Assembly (NCBI RefSeq): GCF_052857255.1
Contig: NC_135500.1
Location: forward strand, 54,709,272-54,773,271
Direction: 5' to 3'
Source of the DNA: Amblyomma americanum
Lineage: Eukaryota > Arthropoda > Arachnida > Ixodida > Ixodidae
Length of the DNA: 64,000 bases
Positions 21,483-32,125 of the stretch are shown here, piece by piece; the stretch's first letter is position 1, and every line of letters starts with the position of its first letter. The notes under the pieces were generated by a model. The model was not told the DNA's origin. It made no database searches and was given only the letters and a program-made list of their open reading frames with translations. Made by a program: the position numbers and the translations under genes.

Positions 21483-21656
21483 TGTGAAGAAGATGATGAC
21501 CCAGACAAAACAGATGACTCGTGAAAACGAAGATGGTTATGCGCGTCAACCGTATTGCTATCGCCACGTGTGTCTGTGCCCGACCTGGTTGTCCACGGAT
21601 TGTTCTCGCCGCTGCTTCCTTCCTCTCAGCTCTTCTAAATAAACCCCGGCCATACA
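21483..21656 (+). repeat. 5' LTR of Gypsy A
   Basis: It begins TGTGAAGAAGATGATGACCC and ends CCGGCCATACA. Contains a TCTAAATAAACC stretch near the end, a possible polyadenylation region. Confidence 0.9.
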
Positions 21657-21718
21657 TTTGGTGGAGGAGCCGGGTAACAGCCCTGGAATTGCGCAACCGT
21701 ACTCTCCCACCACCTGCG

Positions 21719-22965
21719 ATGCCTCAAGACGTTCAACATCAAGCCGTGCAAGTGGGCCCAGCTGTTACCTGCGCCGACTCCCTTCGCCAACGGGACCCCG
21801 CTATCTTAAGTGGGACCAATGAGCAAGACGTCGAAGATTGGCTCACGTCCTACGAGAGGGTGAGCCTTTACAACAAATGGGACGATGCCACCAAACTAAA
21901 TCACGTAGTTTTTTATCTCACCGGCGTGGCTAACCTGTGGTATCGAAAGCACGAGGTGGACATCCGCCACTGATCTGCTGATCTGCTTTCAAGACTACCT
22001 TCTCCGAAGTGTTTGGTCGTCCTGCTGTTCAGAAACTCCGCGCCGAACAACGCTTGCGTGAACGGTCTCAGCAGGTCGGCGAAAGCTTTACCAGTTACAT
22101 CGAAGACGTCACTGACCTATGCAAGCGTGTCAACCTCAACATGTCAGAAGCTGACAAGATTAAACACATTTTGAAGGGTGTTGACGACGACACCTTTCAG
22201 ATGCTGATAGCACGCGACTTGCGCACCGTTGCTGAAGTCGACACCCTCTGCCAAAGCTTCGAGGAGCTGCCGAAGCAGAGGCTCCTGACTCGACAGCACC
22301 CTCGACAGGTTGAGTCGCTTGCTGGACTGACACCAGCACCTGACACCTTATCGCTGCTGCAACAAATCAGATTTTGTTCGGGAAGTGGCGCGTCAGCTTT
22401 CTCTTCTGCCGAACCCTACCGGGCAAGCTCCAGATTTGGCTACGGCCCTTCGACACGCCACCCAAGAGCAGGTTGCTGAGGCTCTTCCACCCGCCCATCC
22501 TCCACCACCTAACGCCGCTCCACTGACATATGCCGACGTCGTCGCCCAGACGTCGCCCCTATGGCGGCTCCGCTGACATACGCGGACGTCGTCGCCAGAC
22601 CTCGACCGCCTACCTATGTTTGCCTCCAACACCTGCGCGAGCGGTGGCTCCTCCTCTTCGGCCGGCTCCGCGAGTCGGCAATCCCTGGCCCATCATCGAC
22701 AACCGGCCTATCTGCTACAATTGCGGCTTTCCTGGTCATGTGGCCCGGCTTTGCCGCCGCGGTCTCCCAGTCTACGCGCCACCTCCTCCAGCTCCCGCGT
22801 ACTGGCCTTCCTCGAGTCAGTACTCCGGATCTGCTGAGCCGCCGTCTTGTCGTCCTTTTTTCTCCTGACCGTTCAGCCCTTTCTAGACGCCGTTCACCTT
22901 CACCGAGGCGCCGTTCCGTTTCTCCTATGCGACGTCGCCCCAATCTCCCTCAGGAGGAAAACTAG
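21719..22965 (+). pseudogene. Gypsy A gag, broken
   Basis: An ATG at 21719 opens the capsid-type frame: DVEDWLTSYERVSLYNKWDD, then FYLTGVANLWYRKHE. TGA follows at about 21972. The frame continues from about 22009 with FGRPAVQKLRAEQRLRERSQ, FTSYIEDVTDLCKRV and ADKIKHILKGV. After further shifts a CCHC zinc knuckle appears (CYNCGFPGHVARLC, about 22710-22755), which binds RNA in the family. An Arg/Ser/Pro-rich tail ends at TAG near 22965. The gag of Gypsy D is the same family and intact, which confirms the domain order. Confidence 0.85.
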
Positions 22966-23029
22966 GTGCCGCAGTTCCTGAGGCGAGAACTGCGTCCCCG
23001 TCGATCTTTCCAAGGCCTCACATATCCCC

Positions 23030-23410
23030 TGCTAATCTGATAAAAATTTCTGTCGATGGCATTACTGTCTTGGCCCTTGTGGTCACCGGTGCTACGATTT
23101 CTGTTATGGACGAAAGGTTTTGTAGTTCGTTGAAGAAGGTAAAGACACCGATTGCTGAACTGTCGCTGCGTACGTCCAGCGCTGAGCACATCAAGCCGTC
23201 CGCAGCGTGTACCACTCGAGTTGTGATTCAGGACTCCCTCTACACGATAGAATTCGTTGCGCTGCCTTCGTGTTCCCATCGTGTTATTCTGGGCTGGGAT
23301 TTCCTTTCCGCCCATGAAGCTATCATCAACTCTGCTCGAGCGGCAGTCGGGTTCTCTTCTCTGCCCAATCCTTTTCTGGACGCTACTCCTCCTGTTGCCT
23401 ATGTTTAAGC
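23030..23410 (+). pseudogene. Gypsy A protease with lost active-site Asp
   Basis: The frame reads ISVDGITVLALVVTGATISV around 23047-23106. The expected retropepsin triad DTG has become VTG, with GTC at 23082-23084 where GAC is expected, so the catalytic aspartate is gone. VILGWDFLSAHEAI further on is the normal C-terminal block. The corresponding region of Gypsy D keeps DTGA. Confidence 0.8.
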
Positions 23411-23849
23411 CCTCGCCACCGAAGACATCGACATTCCCCCGTGCTCTTCCGTTCTTGTACATTTGTCTTGCGACTCTATCGGTGACGACACTGTCCTCTT
23501 TACTCCAGGCCATACTTTTCTGCACCGCAAGTCTCTCCCTATCTGCCAAAAGCCGTACTGACTGTGTCCGCTGGCCTTTCGATACTCTTGGTTTCTAACC
23601 CGTTGTCCTGCCCTACCGCTCTGCGCCTTGGTGAATGCCTCGGCAGTGTGCAGCCCATCGCATCTCTGCTCATCCGCGAGGAGACTGACGATACACCGCT
23701 CCTCGCCATGAACGCGCTCAGCCCTCCTGCCTCTACGCCAGATCGCTCTTCAACCGAATTGTTTTTGCGCTCAATCGACGCCGATCTTCCCCGCCGCAAA
23801 GAACGCAGCTTCTCGCCCTTCTTCATCAATTTCGCTCTTCCTTCGACGC

Positions 23850-26510
23850 TCACCAAACTTCCTTGGGCCGAACTTCCACCGTTACCCATCGCATCGACAC
23901 TGGTGTCCACGCGCCGCTGCGGCAGCGCCGTATCGTGTGTCTCCAACCGAGCGCCAGACTCTTGCAGAGCAAGTCAACCAAATGCTTCAAAACGGCGTCA
24001 TTCAGGCTTCAAGTAGCCCTTGGGCATCGCCTGTTGTCCTTGTGAAAAAAAAATGATGGCTCCATACGCTTCTGTGTCGATTACCGCCGCCTTAATAACA
24101 TAACGCGCAAGGATGTCTAACCGCTCCCCCGCATAAATGAGGCTCTGGACTGTTTGGAAGGGGCGGAGTTCTTTTCCTCCCTCGATTTACGTTCTGAATA
24201 CTGGCAGGTATCCATGGAAGCGGCCGATCGTCCCAAAACTGCTTTTGTGACCCCCGACGGATTGTATGAATTTACTGTGATGCCATACGGCCTTTGTAAT
24301 GCCCCTGCAATCTTCGAACGGATGATGGACACCATTTTGCGTGGACTCAAGTGGAAAATGTGTCTATGCTATCTCGACGACTTTGTCGTCTTTTCACCCG
24401 ACTTTGAAACCCGTCTGTCCCGCCTGAAGCACGTTTTGACCTGCCTCTCTGACGCTGGCCTCCAGCTCAACTTGACGAAATGCCGTTTTGCTGCGCGTCA
24501 GCTGACAATTTTAGGACACATTGTCTCTAAGCAAGGCGTTCGTCCCGACCCAGCTAAACTTCGCGCTGTCGCAGACTTTCCCAAACCCACTTCCATCAAA
24601 GACTTGCGCAGCTACTTAGGTCTGTGCTCTTACTTTCGGAGGTTTATTCGCAACTTTGCTTCGATTGCTGCGCCTTTAACACAACTGTCCGACAGTTCCG
24701 ACTTATCGATGTGGTCTCCGGCGTGCGACGATGCGTATAACACCTTGCTCCGCCTCCTCATAGCGCTGCCCATACTGCGCCATTTCGACTCGACCGCTCC
24801 TACCGAGGTCCACACGGACGCCAGTGGTGTCGGCCTCGGCGCTGTACTCGCCCAGCGCATCTGTGGTTTTGATGAATATGTTGTTGCCTACGCAAGCCGC
24901 ACACTTACGAAGGCTGGAACTAATTACTCCGTCAGTGAAAAAGAGTGTTTGGCCATCGTATGGGCCCTTGCCAAATTCCGCCCGTACCTCTATGGCCGCT
25001 CTTTTGACGTTGTGACGGACCATCATGCGCTTTGCTGGCTTTCTTCCTTGAAAGACCCATCCGGCCGCCTTGCCAGATGGGCTCTTCGTCTGCAAGAATA
25101 TGACATCCGTGTGGACTATCGTTCCGGCCGCAAGCATCAAGACGCTGATGCCCCGTCCCGCTGCCCACTTCCAGCTGAGATCGCCAGCCTTTCCATCTCT
25201 GACGTCTCCCCGTCGTCCCTTCACATCAGCGACATGCCCTCAGCGCAACGTACTGACCCCTGGATCGCTTCTTTTCTCGACTTTCTCTCCAACCCCACTG
25301 CTGCTTCTCCATCCCGTGCTCTCCGCCGCCATGCTTCCCACTTCGTGATTCGCGATAACCTCCTCTATCGCCGCAACTACAGCACCGACGGCCGAAAGTG
25401 GTTACTCGTTATTCCTCGCCACCTGCGCACGAACATGTGCGCCTATTTCCACGCTGACCACAATCTGGTCACGCGGGAGTATTCAAGAAATACACCCGCA
25501 TCCGGCTGCGCTATTACTGGCGCGGCATGTACGTACACCTTCGTGCTTAAATACGTACGCGCCTGTCTCGCCTGTCAACGTCGCAAGCCATCTCCTCATC
25601 GTTCTGCTGGAGAGTTGCAGTCACTCTCTTGCCCACCACGCCCTTTCGACCGTATCGGCATTGATTTCAACGTCCCGCTTCCGTACACTGCGGCCGCCAA
25701 CCGTTCGGCTATCGTTGCGGTTGATCATCTCACGAGATATGCCGAAACCGCCGCCCCTCCGTCTGCCACAGCGACAGACGTTGCCTCCTTCCTTTTGCAA
25801 CGTTTCGTCCTTCGTCACAGTGCACCTCGTGAACTGCTTAGCGACCGCGGACGCGCCTTTCTGTCCGATGTCGTCACCGCCCTGCTCCACCAGTGCAACA
25901 TAGTCAATTGTACCACCTCCGCCTATCATCCGCAGACCAAAGGCCTCACCGAGCGATTTAACCGCACCCTCGGGGACATGCTCTCTATGTATGTCGCATC
26001 CAACCACTCGAATTGGGATCTCATCCTCCCTTATGTGACTTTCGCCTACAACACCGCCTTGCAGTTCACTACTGGCTTCTCTCCCTTATTACTTCTTTAC
26101 GGCTGTCATTGCTACAATAGACACCATTATGCCTTACCAACCTGACGCCTCCAAATATACCCCTGTTTCCGAAGCCGCGGAACACGCAAAAGATTGTCGC
26201 CAAATCGCCCGGTCACTCACAACTGACGCCCAGTATCGCCAGAAATTCCGCCACGACAACGCTCACACCTCATCGCATTTTTCTCCTTGTGCGCTTGTGT
26301 GGCTCTGGATACCATCATGTACTCCTGGACTCTCGAAATTTCTCGCCAAGTATCACGGCCCCTACCGTGTCCTGGAGCGTACGTACATCTCCATTTAATT
26401 ATGTCGTCGAACCCCTCACGCCATCTCCCGATCTCCGCAGCCGCGGCCGCGAGACAGTTCACATCCAGCGTCTCAAGTCTTACTACAACCTCTCCATATT
26501 GCAGTCGCCG
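23850..26510 (+). pseudogene. Gypsy A RT, RNase H and integrase, broken
   Basis: The first RT block (SPWASPVVLVKK) is thrown out of frame at an A-run near 24046-24053. From 24154 a 663-codon frame (start TTG, entering mid-domain) holds [32 protein letters not shown], the catalytic CYLDDFVVF (about 24367) and the tether ending SYFRRFI. RNase H follows ([34 protein letters not shown]), then integrase with [18 protein letters not shown] and [13 protein letters not shown] carrying the D, D and E. The N-terminal integrase zinc region is frameshifted around 25460-25560. TGA at about 26143 cuts the frame, and the C-terminal GPYRVLE and HIQRLKSYYN pieces lie beyond it. Confidence 0.85.
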
Positions 26511-26549
26511 TAAGTTGCCAGGATGGCTCCTCTTCGCCCCGGGGGTGAT

Positions 26550-26723
26550 TGTGAAGAAGATGATGACCCAGACAAAGCAGATTACCCGTGAAAACAAAGA
26601 TGGCCCCGCGCGTCAGCCGTATTGCTATCGGCACGTGTGTCTGTGCCCGACCTGGTTGCCCTCGGATTGTTCTCGCCGCTGCTTCCTTCCTCTCAGCTCT
26701 TCTAAATAAACCCCCGCCTTACA
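26550..26723 (+). repeat. 3' LTR of Gypsy A
   Basis: It has the same 174-bp length as the 5' LTR, begins TGTGAAGAAGATGATGACCC and ends CCGCCTTACA. AAAT follows directly. Confidence 0.9.
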
Positions 26724-26727
26724 AAAT

Positions 26728-27597
26728 ATTTAACCTTGCTCATTCATACAAGCTACGAAATTGCCCATTAAAATTGCATTTCTTTTGTCAGCAGTCTTGA
26801 AGCCGTCAGTACCTATCGGACCTCAAACATACCTGAGAAGAGAATCCCTGGGCGACTTTATGCAGCTGTAGAGGCGGCAGCGCCGTTGTCTGTTGTTTTG
26901 ACACGGCACCCTGTCTGTTGTTTGACACGCCGCGCAGCAAATAATATGAAGTTCCGAACACCGACGGAGCATGTCGATCCGGGGTGACGCACTCGATATG
27001 GACGATTATTGCCTTCGTTGCAGCCTATAGGACTACAGCGTTTTCACATTTATTTCGCAAGAGACAGTAAAATACATAGAAACGCACTGAAACTACGAAA
27101 TAACAACAGTCGTTAGAAATGCGTGCCGTGCCCGCACGCGAGAACACTGCTCGCTAACAGATGACGCGCGCACGCATCCAAACTCAGTGTCAGCCGCCGC
27201 GCAAGTGTTAAAAGATTTAAGGGCGCTGTGCGCTCAGAAGGGAGGCCCTTGGCTTGTTCCTGCATCAAACACCACCAACAAGCCGCTCTTCGAAGTTTCG
27301 CCACTTTAGCTGAACGGAGCGAGTGGCAGTGACAAATTGCTTAGGCATATGGGGGTCTGAATGGGCCGTTCTATTTTAAATATCCCGCCCCTGGGCATAT
27401 TTTAAAAATTGTCTACTTTGTGTGCTGAGACTGTGTAGGCACGAGATTTACATGCGGTGCGCCTTTCTCGCAATGCAGCCTACATTTTGTTTGTATCAGG
27501 TGGCGCGCTCGTGAAAAAATTAATAACGCTTCTATGCAACATAGCTTATGAACTCCCGTAATTTTTAGACGGACACTGAGTACAAGCAGAAGTTGTC
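26728..27597. other. Unassigned sequence
   Basis: No gene or family recognised. A small imperfect tandem lies at about 26890-26935 (TGTCTGTTGTTTTGACACG and TGTCTGTTGTTTGACACGCC). Confidence 0.35.
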
Positions 27598-27792
27598 CGG
27601 TCATCATCATCATCAGCCTACTAGCGCCAACTGCAGGACATGTGCCTCTCCAATATCTCTCCAATTAACCCTATCCTGTGGAGCTGCGACCACACATGCC
27701 GACGAACGTCTTAAACTTTTCCGCCAACCTTTCCGCCAACTTTCTGCCACCCCCGCTACGCTAGCCTTCCCTTGGAATTCGGTCTGTTACCA
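27598..27792 (-). repeat. 3' end of an RTE LINE
   Basis: The plus strand begins with CATCATCATCATCAGCC (RTE tail in reverse), then the complement of the RTE C-terminal coding end (RVNWRDIGEA-like). It ends near 27792. It matches the style of 13060-13140 on the opposite strand. The fragment is under 200 bp, a strongly 5'-truncated copy. Confidence 0.8.
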
Positions 27793-28010
27793 TTAAGGAC
27801 CATCAGCATGAAAGAAGGAAACCTAAGGAGAGGCCGGCCCTCGCTATCTCAGCTTTATGACAAAAAAGTGTGCGGGAAGCCACGCGAATTCGCAAGGACT
27901 ATTGGGAGTCTTTGGCCGACGGCGTAGCCAATAGTAACCTTGGGCGCAGCGTCGTCGTCTCCTTCAGTGCCTGCTGCACTTGAGCAAGCGCGCTGGTGTG
28001 GCCGCCAAGT

Positions 28011-30395
28011 AAATTTTTTATTTTATTTATTTATACATACTGCAGCGCAATTATATGCGCTATGGCAGGAGCGGGAAAACACACAAAAATGCAAGGAAAC
28101 AAAATGCAGCAAAATGTAAAAAGTGAGCATTACAAAAAGGTAAAATCACAAATGAAATATCAAACAAGAAAGGAACTGTTAACGACAGGGTAAGAATACA
28201 CAGCTATTATGCGTCTTCAACGGCAGTTACAAAGTTTTGAAATGGACAAGAACGAATGGACCCGGGTAGAGAATTCCAGGCTTCTATTGAACGGGGAAAA
28301 AAACTGAATTTGAACAAATTAGCATGCGCAAAATACGGTATCAAATTAACCTCGTGATGACTTCTTGTAGATGATAATGGTGCAAAGTTAATGTAGTGGT
28401 TAGCTGACAGCCTTACTGAGGAATTGACGACACAATGTAAGAATTTTAATGATTCAGTGTGGCGACGGACAGACAGCGTGGTTAAATTCAATGAGAGAAG
28501 TGTAGAAGAGGGTGAGAAATCGCGATCATAACGATGACATATAAAACGCACAGCTTTCTTCTGGACTGCTTCTAACATGTTAATTTCGAATTGCTTGTAC
28601 GGGTTCCACACTACAGCTGCGTTATCAAGAACAGGGCGGATTAGAGATTTATACAACAGTAGCTTTGTGTCTTTTGGTGAATTGGGTAGCGTGCGTCGTA
28701 GATAACCTAGTTTTTTTAGTGCTTTATTACATACGTAATCAATGTGTTTAGACCAAGACATGTTATGCGTGAATATGACACCAAGATATTTGTACTGCGA
28801 GGCCCTATCCACCACACGGCCATTGAAAGAGTAACTAAAATGGGAAACGGAAGATTTGTTACAAAAAGACATGGGGACGGTTTTGTCGAAATTAATTCTC
28901 ATTTGCCAGGTACTACACCAACTACAAAACATAGCAAATGACTCTTGGAGGTGACGATGATCATTAGGGCCATTAATTACTTTGTATAAAACGCAGTCAT
29001 CAGCGTAAAGACGAATGTTAGAAGAAATGTTATGCGGCAAGTCATTTATATATATTAAAAAGAGTAGTGGTCCAAGGACGGAGCCTTGAGGCACACCTGA
29101 CGTTACATCAACAGCAGTAGAATGAGAAGAGTTATAGGATACGAACTGGGAACGAGATGAGAGAAAGCTAGAAATCCAATCAACCAAGTGAGGATTGTTT
29201 AGTAGAGCATTTAGTTTAGCAAGAAGCTTGGAATGTAGAACACTATCGAATGCTTTCGAGAAGTCTATAAAAATGGCATCAACTTGGTTACCGACATCGA
29301 GGTTATGTAATATATCATGAGCAAATTCTGTTAATTGTGTTACCGTACTAAAACCACGCCTAAACCCATGCTGAAAGTTAGATAGCAAATTATTGGATTC
29401 AAGAAAAAGCATGATGTGTTTATGAATGATGTGTTCCAACATTTTGCATGACTGTGATGTCAATGAAATCGGTCTGTAGTTCGACAAGCACTGTCTATCA
29501 CCAGATTTGAAAAGAGGGAGCACTTTGGCTAATTTCCAAAAAGAAGGAACTGTAGCGGATGATAAGGACTTGTTGAATATGATGGTCAGATATTTCGAAC
29601 ACCACATGGAGTAACGAACCAGGAACGCATTATGTATTCCATCTGGGCCAGTACATTTCTTAACGTCGAGGTTTAATACAAGATTTAGGATGCCATCAGT
29701 GTTTATGACAGTATCACTGATTGCTGGACAAGAAATTATATTAGTGAGTGGCGGAATGACGTTGTTATCCGGAACGAACACCGAGTTAAAATATTTGTTG
29801 AAAGCATCAGATATTACAGCAGGCTCACTGATGACGTCATTATCTAATCTGAACGAAGTGGATGAAGTGTCACGAGGTAAGATGGATGACCAAAATTTTC
29901 GGGGGTTAGTTCTTAACAGATCGCGCAGGTGGACACGAAAAAAGAAATCCTTGGCCATGCGCAACTTAAGATTAAGTTCTTTTTTTGCCTTGTGAAATCT
30001 GTCTAAGGTTATGGGATCGCTGCTTCTTCTCGAACGCCTTAGCCTACGAAGGCGACGAGATAAATGCAAAATGTCTCGAGTCATCCAAGGAACATTAGTA
30101 TTTCTTTTCTTAGTTTTAATAGGAACAAAGCGTTGGACACAATTCTTGACAAGACATTCAAAGTAATTAGTAAGAAAATTTACGTCGTGGCTTGCTGAGA
30201 AAGCAGAGAATGTATCGAAACGATCAGCTAAAACCTCAATAATGGAATGGTCGTCAGCACGAGTGAAGTCAGGAAAAGTAGTAAACAAATAGGGTGATTT
30301 GGAGACTGGACAAGAGAGTGAAACTAACACGCCTTTATGGTCTGAGAGCCCATCAATTACTTCACAAGAGAAGTCAAGGGGACGTCAGTTTCAAA
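28011..30395 (-). mobile_element. CR1/L2-like LINE, 5'-truncated
   Basis: The RT frame is followed on the minus strand by a short 3' UTR ending in an AAATAAATAAAATAAAA-type tail near 28012-28030. At its 5' side the endonuclease remnant (GLSDHKGV, about 30340-30365) breaks off at about 30395, where an RTE fragment begins. No RNase H is present. Clade assignment (CR1/L2 versus a Jockey-group relative) is inference from the RT and C-terminal motifs. Confidence 0.8.
28207..30330 (-). CDS. CR1/L2-like LINE reverse transcriptase, open 707 codons
   Basis: The frame runs unbroken to a stop at 28207. The listed start is GTG at 30330, but the frame enters from the truncated endonuclease upstream, so no true start codon is seen. 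Motifs in order: KCTGPDGIHNAFL, SNYRPISLTSQSCK, NFQHGFRRGFST, FIDFSKAFDSV, GVPQGSVLGPLLFLIYINDL, the catalytic YADD at residues 442-445, and YKYLGVIFT. The C-terminal FFPRSIEAWNSLP block is typical of CR1/L2-type RTs. All visible catalytic residues are kept. Without a full endonuclease this copy cannot act alone, but the lack of stops over 2.1 kb points to recent insertion. Confidence 0.88.
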   Translation of the reverse strand: MLVSLSCPVSKSPYLFTTFPDFTRADDHSIIEVLADRFDTFSAFSASHDVNFLTNYFECLVKNCVQRFVPIKTKKRNTNVPWMTRDILHLSRRLRRLRRSRRSSDPITLDRFHKAKKELNLKLRMAKDFFFRVHLRDLLRTNPRKFWSSILPRDTSSTSFRLDNDVISEPAVISDAFNKYFNSVFVPDNNVIPPLTNIISCPAISDTVINTDGILNLVLNLDVKKCTGPDGIHNAFLVRYSMWCSKYLTIIFNKSLSSATVPSFWKLAKVLPLFKSGDRQCLSNYRPISLTSQSCKMLEHIIHKHIMLFLESNNLLSNFQHGFRRGFSTVTQLTEFAHDILHNLDVGNQVDAIFIDFSKAFDSVLHSKLLAKLNALLNNPHLVDWISSFLSSRSQFVSYNSSHSTAVDVTSGVPQGSVLGPLLFLIYINDLPHNISSNIRLYADDCVLYKVINGPNDHRHLQESFAMFCSWCSTWQMRINFDKTVPMSFCNKSSVSHFSYSFNGRVVDRASQYKYLGVIFTHNMSWSKHIDYVCNKALKKLGYLRRTLPNSPKDTKLLLYKSLIRPVLDNAAVVWNPYKQFEINMLEAVQKKAVRFICHRYDRDFSPSSTLLSLNLTTLSVRRHTESLKFLHCVVNSSVRLSANHYINFAPLSSTRSHHEVNLIPYFAHANLFKFSFFPRSIEAWNSLPGSIRSCPFQNFVTAVEDA

Positions 30396-31100
30396 AATTG
30401 TGACGTACCCGCCTCTACTCAGTTCTTTCCTTCCTCCATGACCATCGGTTATTTTGCCTTCGCAATACATGCCCTGCCAAAACCCATTTCTTCCTCTTGA
30501 TTTCGACTAGAACGTCGTTAGCCCCGTTTGTTCCCTCACCCACTCCGCCCGCTTCCGGTCTCTTATTGTTACACCGATCATTTTTCTTTCCATGGCTCAC
30601 TGCGTTGTCCTGAACTTAAGCTGAACTCTTTTCGTTAGGCTCAACGTTTCTGCCCCGTAGATGAGTACCGGTAAGATAGAGCTGTTGTACCCATTTCTAT
30701 TGAGGAAAATTGGTAAACTGCCTTTAATGATCTGAGAGAACCTGCCATATGCGCACACCCGATTCTTATGCTTCTAATTATTTCCCTTCCACGATCCGGA
30801 TCAGCTGTCACTACCTGCCCTTGTATTCCTTTGCAATTTCCAGGCACTCACTGCCAATTGGGAACTGCTGTTCCCTTGGTAGACTGTTGAACATTGCTTT
30901 GGTTTTCTGCATCATAATTTTTAGACCCAGCATTCTTCTCTGCCTGTCTAACTCATTGATCATGATTTGCAGTTCATCTCCTGAGTGACTCAGCAAAGCA
31001 ATGTCATCTGCGAACCGCAGATTATTTAGGTATTCTTCATTAACTCTTATCCCCAACTGTTCCCAATTCGGGCCTCGGAATACCTTCAGTAAGTAATTCC
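30396..31100 (-). pseudogene. RTE LINE RT fragment, broken
   Basis: The minus strand reads NWEQLGIRVNEEYLNNLRFADDIALLS (in two parts: NWEQLGIRVNEEYL and LRFADDIALLSHSGDELQIM), almost the same as residues 195-232 of the RTE frame at 11.7 kb. It then runs through GLKIMMQKTKAMFNS into shifted frames with the AGHVLRRQNNRW motif near 30440-30480. It lacks the N-terminal RT half and the tail. It abuts the CR1-like LINE at 30395. Confidence 0.85.
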
Positions 31101-31149
31101 TCTTATCAGTAACTCCTGTCTGTAATTGGCCAGCACTTATCGACGTATA

Positions 31150-31385
31150 CCCGTTTGACAAACTTTTACGAAGGGAGCCAACAGTCACCGAAATCAAGCT
31201 GCATAGGGGAATGTTTCATTTTTTTAATGTGTAGTGCTGATCAGTGGGATAATAATACATTTATCGTTTAAAGAAAAATACTTATAAAGCAGCAGAAAAA
31301 ACAACCATGCCGCCGGTGGGGTCCGAACCCACGACCTCCGAATATTGAGTCCGGTGCTCTACCAACTGAGCTACGGCAATGGCTG
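31150..31385 (-). repeat. tRNA-headed SINE, type 3, copy 1
   Basis: Read on the minus strand, the head at 31385-31313 is tRNA-like: TAGCTCAGTTGGTAGAGC (A-box region), a five-pair anticodon stem, and GTGGGTTCGGACCCCAC (T arm with B box). A body of about 160 bases follows, ending CAACAGTCACC-type sequence in reverse near 31190. The acceptor stem pairs at only 4 of 7 positions. The 250 bases between this copy and the next (31386-31635) hold no gene. Confidence 0.7.
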
Positions 31386-31635
31386 TCCAATCTGCTGCTC
31401 TAGTGGGTATTTATGTATAGTGGGTGTAAACGAACCTTGAGAGTGTTCACCAGCAGCACCCTCCTTCATAGCGGCGGACGTAGCACGTCCTGTATTACCG
31501 CGAGTGTGACGTGTAACGTCATCTAAGGGCGAAGGTTGAAACTGTGCGAAGCCCTCTTATGCTACCTATGGCATAAAGACTGCCAGAACCGAGACCCTCG
31601 TTAAGCTATTAGCAGTCAAGGTAAATGAAATGAGG

Positions 31636-31850
31636 GGCTGGTTTGACAAACTTATGAAGGAAGCCAACAGTCACCGAAACCAAGGTGCATACGGGAATGT
31701 TAATTTTTTTTAATGTGTAGTGCCTACCAATGGGATAATAATACTTAAATTTACCTATCGCTTAAAGAAAATTACGTATAAAGCAGCAGAAAAAACAACC
31801 AAGGCGCCGGTGGGATACGAACCCACGACCTCCGAATATCGTGTCCGGTG
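31636..31850 (-). repeat. tRNA-headed SINE, type 3, copy 2
   Basis: It shares with copy 1 the same order of blocks: TTTGACAAACTT, AGCCAACAGTCACCGAAA, TTTAATGTGTAGTG, GGGATAATAATA, AAGCAGCAGAAAAAACAACC and the T-arm region in reverse. The tRNA head is cut at about 31850, just before a TA-rich stretch and Gypsy C. Confidence 0.7.
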
Positions 31851-31868
31851 TTCTCTCTATATATATGT

Positions 31869-32089
31869 TGAAAGGGGGTTTGTGCACAAATATGTCAGGG
31901 GAAAGAATTCACGACGGGCGACACAAAACGACGAGCAGGACGGCGGGCAGCGCCGATGGCCAGTCCATAAACAAACCGATCTCGTGCAGCGCGGCGACGC
32001 TTTGTCTTTCATCGGCGCCTCGTCTTCATCGGCACTTGGTCAGGGATCTGCCTATGCGCCATCAGGTGTGGCCGTCATGGTTCGCTACA
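31869..32089 (-). repeat. LTR of Gypsy C (3' LTR in element sense)
   Basis: It starts TGAAAGGGGGTTTG and ends GGTTCGCTACA. It has an extra TGT before the start compared with the other copy, so the exact edge may be 31866. Confidence 0.8.
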
Positions 32090-32125
32090 ACTGCCCCGGG
32101 AACGAAGAGGAGCCACCATTGCGAC

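Larger units (their letters stand above)
21483..26723 (+). mobile_element. Gypsy A: complete but decayed Ty3/Gypsy element
   Basis: Two 174-bp LTRs flank gag, protease, RT, RNase H and integrase in Gypsy order. The target duplication AAAT is perfect (21479-21482 and 26724-26727). By direct comparison the LTRs differ at about 14 of 174 positions (about 92% identity), so the insertion is not recent. The site after the 5' LTR, TGGTGGAGGAGCCGGGTAAC (from 21659), resembles the complement of a tRNA-Ala 3' end. A G-rich stretch GGGGGTGA precedes the 3' LTR. Confidence 0.9.

Noticed and set aside
31313..31385. Functional tRNA gene on the minus strand
   Set aside because: The D, anticodon and T arms look right, but the acceptor stem pairs at only 4 of 7 positions, and a second, partial copy with the same body lies nearby. 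It is the head of a SINE.
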